The position numbers and the translations under genes were made by a program. 27,355 nt of DNA from CAYJPV01 sp964396055 (GTDB lineage: Bacteria > Acidobacteriota > Vicinamibacteria > Vicinamibacterales > JAKQTR01). The stretch is taken from the NCBI GenBank assembly GCA_964396055.1, contig CAYNDV010000053.1, positions 1 through 27,355 of the forward strand, read 5' to 3'. Below are positions 7,008 to 13,857 of the stretch, piece by piece (the first letter of the stretch is position 1; every line of letters begins with the position of its first letter). Under the pieces are notes generated by a model that was not told the DNA's origin, made no database searches, and was given only the letters and a program-made list of their open reading frames with translations.

Positions 7008-8417
7008 ATGGCAGCACCGGCGAGCACCTGGGCGCGTGTGACGGTCGCGACGCTCCTGTTGTGGATCGTGGGCACGCCGGATATCGCGGCGCAGAGCACC
7101 CACAGCACGAACGTGCCCACCACCGCCGGCCAGCGGCCGGGGCGCAGCGATCCCGCCTTCTCGCAGCCGTCGCTCGCGGTCGGTGTCGACTACACCGTGC
7201 CCACGCCGGACGAGATCAGGATCGTGCTCGACCGCGTGCGCGAGTACTTCGTCCGCTCCACGGCCTATCGCATCGTCGACACGGCCACCGGCGCGCCCGT
7301 CACCGATTTCACGACGCCGACGAAGACGGCGGCCGTGGACATGAGCCTCGGCGAGTTCAACGACTGGAACTACTCGATCGGCGTCTCGATGGCCGGCATG
7401 CTGCACGTGAGCGACGTGACCGGCGACGCCCGATTCCAGGACTACACGCTCAAGAACTTCGATTTCATCGTGGACCACGTGGACTACTTCCGCCGCCAGG
7501 CGAAGCAGTTCGGGCCCCAGCGCGGCGGCTGGCGACGGCTCTTCGAGATGCGGGAACTCGACGACTGCGGCGCCATCGGCGCGGCGCTCGTCAAGGCCTA
7601 TCGCAGGAAACCGGACCCGCGCTACCGCGAGATCATCACCCAGGTGGCGGACTTCATCTCGCACCGGATGTCCCGGATGCCGGACGGCACCCTGGCCCGC
7701 CCCCGGCCGTGGCCCGTGTCGATCTGGGTCGACGACTTCTACATGAGCATCCCGTTCCTCGCGCAGATGGGCGCCCTCACCGGTGAGCGGACGTACTTCG
7801 ATGACGCCGCCCGGCAGGTGATCCAGATGTCGGCGCGCCTGCTGGACGACCGGACCGGCCTGTACGACCACTCGTGGTTCGCGGACATGGAACCCGACCC
7901 GAAGTTCTACTGGGGCCGGGGCGCCGGCTGGGCGCTGATGGCCACGGCCGAACTGCTCAGCGTCATCCCCGACGACCATCCCGACCGCGCCGCAGTGCTC
8001 GCGATCTTCCGCCGGGCTGCCCAGGGCGTCATCGCCGTCCAGGGCAGCATGGGGCTCTGGCACCAGATGCTCGACAAGCCGGACAGTTACCTGGAGACGT
8101 CCGCGTCGGCGATGTTCACCTTCGCGCTGGCGCGCGGCGTGAACCGCGGCTGGCTGCCGCCGACCTACGCGCCCGCGGCCCAGGCCGGCTGGCGGGCCCT
8201 CGAGCAGCGCGTGCGCGCCGACGGCATGGTGGAAGGCATCTGCGTCTCGACGACGGCTGCGTCGGACCTCACCTACTACTACAACCGTCCGACGGACCTG
8301 GCCGCACCGCAGGGCTACGGGGCCCTGCTGATGGCGGGCGCCGAAGTCATGACGATGGTCCAGCGTTTCGACATCCAGCGCATCAACAATACGTTCTACT
8401 ACCGGCCGAAGAAGTAG
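7008..8417 (+). CDS. Secreted GH105 unsaturated rhamnogalacturonyl hydrolase (YteR/YesR-like)
   Basis: A 469-aa protein with an N-terminal signal peptide (hydrophobic VTVATLLLWIVG, likely cut after DIAAQ near residue 29). GH105 enzymes hydrolyse the unsaturated uronic acid left at the non-reducing end after pectate or rhamnogalacturonan lyase action, using an (alpha/alpha)6 barrel. Visible family motifs are ELDDCGAIGAALV (Asp185/186), WVDDFYMSIPFLAQMG (Asp242/243, matching the general-acid Asp region of YteR), YDHSWF (His288) and YWGRGAGWALMA (302-308), the best-known GH105 signature. The gene is followed after 31 bp by the DUF4861 gene on the same strand. Its product needs KduI/KduD-type enzymes, which are not in this window. 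Confidence 0.92.
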   Translation: MAAPASTWARVTVATLLLWIVGTPDIAAQSTHSTNVPTTAGQRPGRSDPAFSQPSLAVGVDYTVPTPDEIRIVLDRVREYFVRSTAYRIVDTATGAPVTDFTTPTKTAAVDMSLGEFNDWNYSIGVSMAGMLHVSDVTGDARFQDYTLKNFDFIVDHVDYFRRQAKQFGPQRGGWRRLFEMRELDDCGAIGAALVKAYRRKPDPRYREIITQVADFISHRMSRMPDGTLARPRPWPVSIWVDDFYMSIPFLAQMGALTGERTYFDDAARQVIQMSARLLDDRTGLYDHSWFADMEPDPKFYWGRGAGWALMATAELLSVIPDDHPDRAAVLAIFRRAAQGVIAVQGSMGLWHQMLDKPDSYLETSASAMFTFALARGVNRGWLPPTYAPAAQAGWRALEQRVRADGMVEGICVSTTAASDLTYYYNRPTDLAAPQGYGALLMAGAEVMTMVQRFDIQRINNTFYYRPKK

Positions 8418-8448
8418 GCAGGGTCCGAGTGCCTCCTGGAGACGCGCC

Positions 8449-9633
8449 ATGCGAGTGAACATCCTCACGCCGAGCCTGTGTGTCGCCCTTGCCGCCGCCG
8501 CGGTGTCGGCGCAGGCGCCGCCGGGGCAGCCGGCGCCGCCCGTCACGGCGGCCCTGACGCTCCGCAATCCCATCGACCTGGCCAGGCCCGCCGAGACGAT
8601 CGTCGTGGCCGGCGCCGACCTGAAGGCCGCGTTGAAGATCGACGACATCCGCCGCGTCTACGTGCGCGGCGCCGCCGGGCGCGACATCCTGGCCCAGGCC
8701 GTCGACGTCGACGACGACGGCGTGTTCGATGAACTGGTGTTCCAGGTCGATCTGGACGCCAGCGAGACCCGCACGCTCACCCTGACGACCGGCGAGCGCC
8801 GGGTCTACACGCCGGATCAGTTCCGGGCCTACGGGCGTTTCGTGCGCGAGCGCCGCGACGACTTTGCGTGGGAGAACGACCGCGTGGCGCACCGCATGTA
8901 CGGCGCCGCCCTGGAGACGTGGAAGCAGGAGCCGCTGACCAGCAGCGCCGTCGATGTGTGGTTCAAGCGCACGCGCCGGCTGGTGATCAACGAGTGGTAC
9001 ATGGTGGACGACTACCACCGCGACCTCGGGGAGGGCGCCGACCTGTACTCGGCCGGCCGATCCCGCGGGTGCGGCGGGAGCGGCGTGTGGGAGGGCGGGC
9101 GCCTGTGGACGTCCGCGAACTTCCGCGACTCGCGCGTGCTGGCGAACGGCCCGATCCGTGTCATGTTCGAACTCGTCTACGTCGCGTGGGACGTCAACGG
9201 GCGCCCGGTGCGTGAGAAGAAGCGGATCACGCTCGACGCCGGCCACCGCCTCAGCCGCTTCGAGAGCGCGTACACCGGCGACGGCTGGACGCCCGCGTCG
9301 TTTGCCGCCGGCATCAAGAAGGCCCCGGGGGCGGCGGTGACCGTCGACCGCACGGCGGGCATCCTGCGGACCTGGGAGCCCGTTCGTGACAAGTGGGGCA
9401 GCTTCGGCTGCGCCGTCGTCATGCCGCCGGCGTCGGTGGCGGAGGCGGTCGAGGCCGACGGCAACGCGCTGCTCACCGGCCAGGTGGGACCCGGCGGTCA
9501 GGCCGTGTACTACGCCGGGGCCGACTGGAGCAACGGCGGCGACTCGCCTGACGATGCCGCGTGGGGAGCGGCCTTGGCGCGCCTGGCCCGCCGCCTGCAG
9601 CACCCGGTCCAGGTGGCTGTCGTCCCCCGCTAG
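8449..9633 (+). CDS. Secreted DUF4861-like protein, function unknown
   Basis: A 394-aa protein with a signal peptide (cut probable after VSAQA near residue 23). The rest looks like a beta-rich secreted protein with many aromatic and Asp/Arg pairs, e.g. DIRRVYVRG, VDVDDDGVFDELVFQVD, ADLYSAGRSRGCGGSGVWEGGRLW, TSANFRDSRVLANGPIRVMFEL. I recognise this as the DUF4861 type found beside GH105 and uronan-processing enzymes. The paired cysteine and glycine-rich segment around residue 205 and the conserved NEWYMVDDYHRDLGEGADLY segment are the most enzyme-like regions. It shares a transcript with GH105 (GGAG before the ATG). A role in processing side chains or oligomers of pectin is inference from context only. 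Confidence 0.65.
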   Translation: MRVNILTPSLCVALAAAAVSAQAPPGQPAPPVTAALTLRNPIDLARPAETIVVAGADLKAALKIDDIRRVYVRGAAGRDILAQAVDVDDDGVFDELVFQVDLDASETRTLTLTTGERRVYTPDQFRAYGRFVRERRDDFAWENDRVAHRMYGAALETWKQEPLTSSAVDVWFKRTRRLVINEWYMVDDYHRDLGEGADLYSAGRSRGCGGSGVWEGGRLWTSANFRDSRVLANGPIRVMFELVYVAWDVNGRPVREKKRITLDAGHRLSRFESAYTGDGWTPASFAAGIKKAPGAAVTVDRTAGILRTWEPVRDKWGSFGCAVVMPPASVAEAVEADGNALLTGQVGPGGQAVYYAGADWSNGGDSPDDAAWGAALARLARRLQHPVQVAVVPR

Positions 9634-9927
9634 GCCTCGACGAACGGCCGGTTGGCGGCGCCCGCGCGGGCGCTGTCACCGGCCAGAATTGGTACGACCC
9701 AGTTTTCGCTCTCTGACAAAGTGGCATGCCCTGTCGTCGGGACCGTTCACGTCGCTCCGCCCCGTGTCACCTTGCCGGACCGGTGTCCGACCGAGCGTCG
9801 GATCTGCTCGATTTCAGGGCACTTCGCACGAACAGGCCTTCCAGGGTTCCTCACGGGTGCCGACGCCCTCCCGGGCCCTGGCTCCGCTGCGAGACGACCG
9901 GCGAGACCTCGCCTGGAGCCATTTGGA
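9634..9927. other. Intergenic stretch upstream of the uxaE promoter
   Basis: About 290 bp with no convincing gene; the ORFs crossing it lack family features and ribosome-binding sites. Two items stand out. GCGCCCGCGCGGGCGC at 9658-9673 is a perfect palindrome 25 bp after the DUF4861 stop and may help end transcription, though no T-run follows. TGGTACGACC at 9690-9699 is a further TGGT-N3-ACC match, far upstream of the uxaE promoter. Confidence 0.5.
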
Positions 9928-9959
9928 TTGACACCACGACGACGCGGTGGTATTACCTC
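9928..9959 (+). promoter_or_regulatory. Predicted promoter and operator of the uxaE operon
   Basis: A perfect TTGACA (9928-9933) and TATTAC (9951-9956) with 17-bp spacing. The -10 is embedded in TGGTATTACCT (9949-9959), whose core GGTA-T-TACC is a perfect palindrome. The stretch GGTGGTATTACCTCTT closely matches the transporter promoter. A bound repressor would mask the -10. The leader to the ATG at 10025 would be about 60 nt. Confidence 0.7.
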
Positions 9960-10024
9960 TTACAACGCGCGGTGGCGCGATCCTGGCCAACTGGAGCGGC
10001 AGCCAGGACCCCGGCCCGCGTGGG

Positions 10025-11563
10025 ATGACGACCATGGGGATTCGACTGACGACCGACGGGAACTTGCCCGGGCTCGTGCCGGTGCCGGAGAGCCGCGTCG
10101 AGGCGGCGGAGACGGCGTGGATGTTGGCCAGGGGCGCCGAGGGCCCCCGGTTGGTCGTGCGGGCCGTTGAGGGGACCCTCGATCTCGCCGGCTTCGAGGG
10201 GCAGGCCACGACCTGTGACGGTGAAACCTGCCTCATTGGCCGCTGCACGCCGCCGAACGCCGCGTGGGTGCGGAGGCTGCTGCCGTGGCTGGCTCCCGAG
10301 CCCGTGGGGCTCCGGGCGTCGGCCGGGTTCGGCGACCGGCTCGGCCTGGCTACGCCCGGGCACGTGCGGGCCCTGCGTGAGGTCGGCGGCGGCCTCATGC
10401 CCGTGTTCGCCCAGCAGTCGATCCGCGAGATGACCCGCACCGGCCGCCGTGCCGCCGAGATCCTCGACGCCGCCACGTGGGGCGCCTTCGAGGCCGGCTG
10501 GCGTGGCGGCTACGGCGCCGACGCCGACCACCTGAAGACCACCGACGACATGGATGTGTGCGTGGATGCCGGCTTCACGTGGTTCACGATCGATCCCGGC
10601 GCGCACGTGGGCACCGACGCCGATGACGCCGGCCCGTCGGCGCTGCGCGCCGCCGTCGCGGTCCTGCCCTGGGCGGGTCTGGAGGACACGGAGGCCGACC
10701 TGCGGCGGCGGTACATCGGCACGACGTTCGAGGCGGAAGGTTACCGGATCACCTTCGACGAGGCGGCCACGTTGCGGGCGGCGGTCAAGTACGGTCGGGC
10801 CGTCGCGCACGTCACGGCCCTGTACCGCCACCTGCTGACGCGCATCCCGTCCGGGCGTTTCGACTTCGAAGTCTCCGTGGACGAGACCGAGACGCCCACC
10901 TCTCCGGCTGAGCACGTGTATGTCGCGCAGGAACTCAGGCGGCTGGGCGTGCGGTGGACGAGCCTTGCGCCGCGCTTCGTGGGCCGGTTCGAGAAAGGCG
11001 TGGACTACATCGGCGACCTGGCGGCGTTCGAGGCCGACATCCGTGTGCACGCGGCCATCGCCCGTGCGGCGGGCCCCTACAAGATCAGCCTGCACTCGGG
11101 GTCCGACAAGTTCAGCATCTACCCCGCCGCGGCCCGGCACACGCGCGGCCTCGTGCACCTGAAGACGGCCGGCACCAGTTATCTCGAAGCCCTCCGGGCG
11201 GTGGCCATCGTCGCTCCCGCGGTGTTCCGCGAGATTTACGCGTACGCCCTCGAGCGATACGAGACGGACCGGGCGTCGTACCATGTCTCGGCGGACACGG
11301 CGCGGGCGCCGAGGCCCGGCGATCCCGCCGACGCGGACCTGGCCGCGGTGCTGGACCAGTTCGATGCGCGGCAGGTGCTGCACGTGACCTTTGGATCCGT
11401 GCTCAAGGCGGGGCCGGAGGCGACCGGGCCGTTCGCCGATCGGATCCTGGCGCTGCTGACGGCGAGGGCCGAGGTGTACGCGGACTGCCTGGCCCGCCAC
11501 TTCGTGCGCCACCTCGCCCCGTTCGTGGAAACGGCCCCCGCGACCGCAAGGACGGACACATGA
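10025..11563 (+). CDS. uxaE: Tagaturonate/fructuronate epimerase UxaE
   Basis: UxaE interconverts D-tagaturonate and D-fructuronate, letting galacturonate enter the glucuronate branch; the activity is known from Thermotoga maritima. From the ATG at 10025 the protein has 512 aa, the usual family size. Recognisable segments are SAGFGDRLGLATPGHV, PVFAQQSIREMTRTGR, WGAFEAGWRGGYGADADHLKT, a TWFTIDPGAHV strand, FDFEVSVDETETPTSPAEH and YKISLHSGSDKFSIYP, an alternation of strands with conserved Asp/His/Glu expected of a metal-dependent TIM-barrel epimerase. The frame is open upstream to 9947, but the predicted -10 lies at 9951-9956, which excludes that start. It overlaps the next gene by ATGA, so the two are coupled. 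UxaC, which would supply tagaturonate, is not in the window. Confidence 0.85.
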   Translation: MTTMGIRLTTDGNLPGLVPVPESRVEAAETAWMLARGAEGPRLVVRAVEGTLDLAGFEGQATTCDGETCLIGRCTPPNAAWVRRLLPWLAPEPVGLRASAGFGDRLGLATPGHVRALREVGGGLMPVFAQQSIREMTRTGRRAAEILDAATWGAFEAGWRGGYGADADHLKTTDDMDVCVDAGFTWFTIDPGAHVGTDADDAGPSALRAAVAVLPWAGLEDTEADLRRRYIGTTFEAEGYRITFDEAATLRAAVKYGRAVAHVTALYRHLLTRIPSGRFDFEVSVDETETPTSPAEHVYVAQELRRLGVRWTSLAPRFVGRFEKGVDYIGDLAAFEADIRVHAAIARAAGPYKISLHSGSDKFSIYPAAARHTRGLVHLKTAGTSYLEALRAVAIVAPAVFREIYAYALERYETDRASYHVSADTARAPRPGDPADADLAAVLDQFDARQVLHVTFGSVLKAGPEATGPFADRILALLTARAEVYADCLARHFVRHLAPFVETAPATARTDT

Positions 11564-12393
11564 ATCTCGCTGACGTGACGGCCCAGTACAACTTCGCCGG
11601 CAGGACCGTGGTGGTCACGGGTGCCACGGGCGTGCTGGGCGGTGAAATCGCCTGTGCCCTGGTGGGCTGCGGCGCCAACGTGGCGTTGCTCGATCGCAAC
11701 CTCGACCCGGCCAGGGGACTGTTCGATCTCATGGGGCCCGCGGCATCGCGGGCCGTGGCGGTCTACGGTGACGTGCTCGACGCGGCGTCGCTGGAGCAGG
11801 CGGCCGAGCAGGTCGTGGCCCAGTTCGGCCGCGTGGACGCGCTCGTGAACGGCGCCGGCGGCAACAAGCCCGAGGCCACGACGGGGCCGGCCCGCGCGTT
11901 CTTCGACCTGCCCCCCGACGCGCTGCGGTCCGTAGTGGACCTGAACCTGCTCGGCACCATCCTGCCGTCGCAGGTGTTCGGCAAGCTGATGGTCGAGCAG
12001 GGGGACGGCGTGATCCTCAACATCACGTCGATGAGCGCCTTCCGGCCCCTGACGCGCATCGCCGGCTATTCCGCGGCCAAGGCGGCCGTCAGCAACTTCA
12101 CCCAGTGGCTGGCGGTGCACATCGCCCAGGAGTACTCGCCGCGTATCCGCGTCAACGCCGTGGCGCCCGGCTTCTTCCTGACACGCCAGAACCGGTTCCT
12201 CCTCACCGATGAACAGACGGGCGAGTTGACGGCGCGCGGGCGCAGTATCATCGCCCACACGCCGATGGCGCGTTTCGGCACACCGGAGGACCTGCTGGGG
12301 CCGGTGCTGTGGCTGCTCTCCCCGGCGTCGGCGTTCGTCACCGGCACCGTGGTGGCCGTGGACGGCGGATTCTCGGCGTTCAGCGGGGTGTGA
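11560..12393 (+). CDS. uxuB: SDR-family D-mannonate oxidoreductase (fructuronate reductase, YjmF/UxuB type)
   Basis: A 277-aa short-chain dehydrogenase. The cofactor motif TGATGVLGG starts at residue 20. Asp45 at the end of beta strand 2 (VALLDRN) points to NAD rather than NADP. NGAGG (97-101), the catalytic Ser in ITSMSAF and YSAAK (Tyr160-x3-Lys164) are in place. PGFFLTRQNRFLLTDEQTG is the substrate-loop sequence typical of SDR mannonate oxidoreductases such as Bacillus YjmF, also about 278 aa. The reaction would be D-fructuronate + NADH to D-mannonate. The ATGA overlap with uxaE and one-base gap to the LarA-like gene make a tight enzyme chain. A KduD-like role (2,5-diketo-3-deoxygluconate reduction) is the main alternative. 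Confidence 0.82.
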   Translation: MNLADVTAQYNFAGRTVVVTGATGVLGGEIACALVGCGANVALLDRNLDPARGLFDLMGPAASRAVAVYGDVLDAASLEQAAEQVVAQFGRVDALVNGAGGNKPEATTGPARAFFDLPPDALRSVVDLNLLGTILPSQVFGKLMVEQGDGVILNITSMSAFRPLTRIAGYSAAKAAVSNFTQWLAVHIAQEYSPRIRVNAVAPGFFLTRQNRFLLTDEQTGELTARGRSIIAHTPMARFGTPEDLLGPVLWLLSPASAFVTGTVVAVDGGFSAFSGV

Positions 12394-12394
12394 G

Positions 12395-13669
12395 GTGATG
12401 ACCAGCACGACGGTGGCGGCTCCAATCGGGCTGGGCCTCCGCGACGGCTATCTGTCCGAACACGACGTGGCGGGCCTCGTGCGCGACAGCCTCGCGTCCA
12501 CGCCCCTGGCCGGCAAGCGCGTGCTCTGCCTCATCCCGGACGGCACGCGGACGATGCCCATGCCGCTGTTGTTCCGGCTCATCCGGGACGAACTCGCGGG
12601 GCGGGCGGCGGCGTGCGACTTCCTGGTGGCGCTGGGCACGCACATGCCGATGACCGACGAGCAGTTGAGCCGGCTCGTCGGCGTGCCGGTGGTCGACGGG
12701 CGGGCGGGCGCAACCGTCATCCACAACCACCACTGGGAGCGGCCCGAGACGTTCGTCACGCTCGGCACGTTGTCGAGCGCCGAGACTGCGGCGCTGGCGA
12801 ACGGCGTGTTGTCGCGCGACGTGACGATCGAGGTGAACCGGCTCGTCTTCGATTACGACCACATCCTGGTCTGCGGGCCGGTGTTTCCGCACGAAGTCGT
12901 CGGGTTCTCGGGCGGGTCCAAGTACTTCTTCCCGGGCATCGGCGGCCCGGCGCTCATCAACTACTCTCACTGGCTCGGAGCCCTCCTGACGAACTACCAG
13001 GTCATCGGCGCGGGGTACACGCCGGTGCGGGCCGTGATCGACCGTGCGGTCTCGATGATCGATCGGCCGATCACGTGCTTCGGCCTGGTCGTGACCCACG
13101 GCGGCGTCGCCGGGCTCTACTACGGGAGCCTCCAGGCGTCGTGGGAGGCTGCCTCGGCGCTGTCGTCGCAGCGCCACATCGTCTGGGTCGATCGGCCCTT
13201 CCGCCGCGTGCTGTCCGTCATGCCGGACTTGTACGACGACCTGTGGACCGCGGCGAAGGGCATGTACAAGATGGAGCCGGCGGTGGCCGACGGCGGGGAA
13301 GTGGTCATCTACGCGCCGCACATCACCGAGGTCAGCTACGCGCACGGCACCCTGCTCGACGAGATCGGGTACCACTGCATGGCGTACTTCCTCGGGCAGT
13401 GGGACCGTTTCCAGTCGTATCCGGGCGGCGTGCTCGCGCACTCGACGCACGTGAAGGGCATCGGCACCTACGATGCCGCGACCGGCGTCGAGTCGCCCCG
13501 CATCACGGTGACGCTCGCGACGGGTATCCCGGAGGACCGGTGCCGCCGCATCAATCTCGGGTATCTGGACCCGGCCAGCGTGCGGATCGACGACTGGCGC
13601 GGGCGTGAGGACGACGGCGTACTCGTCGTGCCGCGGGCGGGGGAGATGTTGTATCGGGTGAGAGGCTAG
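12395..13669 (+). CDS. LarA-family nickel-pincer racemase/epimerase, candidate gluconate (mannonate) 2-epimerase
   Basis: A 424-aa LarA homologue (DUF2088 N-terminal domain). LarA-type enzymes use a nickel-pincer nucleotide to invert alpha-hydroxy acids at C2. Counting from the GTG at 12395 (an ATG follows at once), the key residues are Asp49-x-Thr-Arg52, His83 in ALGTH, His166, Lys176 in GFSGGSKYFFPG, and His192. The spacings 166-176-192 and 49-52 equal those of lactate racemase LarA (His174, Lys184, His200; Asp72, Arg75). The Lys that anchors the cofactor is thus present. Family members with D-gluconate 2-epimerase activity are known. Downstream of a mannonate-forming enzyme and upstream of 6-phosphogluconate dehydrogenase, mannonate/gluconate is the obvious substrate pair; this is inference. 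The cofactor makers LarB/LarC/LarE are not in the window. The TAG stop belongs to the first unit of a heptamer repeat. Confidence 0.83.
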   Translation: MMTSTTVAAPIGLGLRDGYLSEHDVAGLVRDSLASTPLAGKRVLCLIPDGTRTMPMPLLFRLIRDELAGRAAACDFLVALGTHMPMTDEQLSRLVGVPVVDGRAGATVIHNHHWERPETFVTLGTLSSAETAALANGVLSRDVTIEVNRLVFDYDHILVCGPVFPHEVVGFSGGSKYFFPGIGGPALINYSHWLGALLTNYQVIGAGYTPVRAVIDRAVSMIDRPITCFGLVVTHGGVAGLYYGSLQASWEAASALSSQRHIVWVDRPFRRVLSVMPDLYDDLWTAAKGMYKMEPAVADGGEVVIYAPHITEVSYAHGTLLDEIGYHCMAYFLGQWDRFQSYPGGVLAHSTHVKGIGTYDAATGVESPRITVTLATGIPEDRCRRINLGYLDPASVRIDDWRGREDDGVLVVPRAGEMLYRVRG

Positions 13670-13747
13670 GGGCTAGAGGCTAGAGGCTAGAGGCTAGAGG
13701 CTAGAGGCTGGAGGCTGGACGCGAAAGGCTGGAGGCTGGAGGCCAGG
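13664..13747. repeat. 7-bp tandem repeat GGCTAGA/GGCTGGA, 12 units in register
   Basis: GGCTAGG at 13664-13670 is followed by five perfect GGCTAGA units (13671-13705), two GGCTGGA, one divergent heptamer CGCGAAA, two more GGCTGGA and GGCCAGG, all without a break in the 7-bp register. The larA-like stop codon TAG (13667-13669) is part of the first unit. The same unit occurs at 16431-16470 in inverted orientation, next to rpmA. Confidence 0.95.
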
Positions 13748-13769
13748 GGGCGGGCGACGCACCCGTAGC

Positions 13770-13787
13770 GCAGGGCTTCAGCCCTGC
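13770..13787. repeat. Small palindrome GCAGGGCT-TC-AGCCCTGC
   Basis: A perfect 8-bp stem with a 2-nt loop, preceded by GTAGC and followed by CGGCGTCTTCTTC. It looks like a dispersed REP-type palindrome rather than a rho-independent terminator, because no T-run follows. It sits between two heptamer tracts in the larA-gnd gap, so the mRNA there would be structured. Confidence 0.6.
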
Positions 13788-13803
13788 CGGCGTCTTCTTC
13801 TTC

Positions 13804-13838
<35 letters not shown>

Positions 13839-13857
13839 CACTGACAGGAATCCGCCA

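Noticed and set aside
4008..8648. Long minus-strand frames opposite the transporter, GH28 and GH105 genes
   Set aside because: Compositional shadows of plus-strand genes with complete family motifs. No ribosome-binding site or domain seen.
9658..9673. Rho-independent terminator after the DUF4861 gene
   Set aside because: The palindrome GCGCCCGCGCGGGCGC is perfect but has no T-run. Kept only as a possible stem.
9947..10024. Upstream extension of uxaE
   Set aside because: It would start inside the predicted -35/-10 region. The family core starts after the ATG at 10025.
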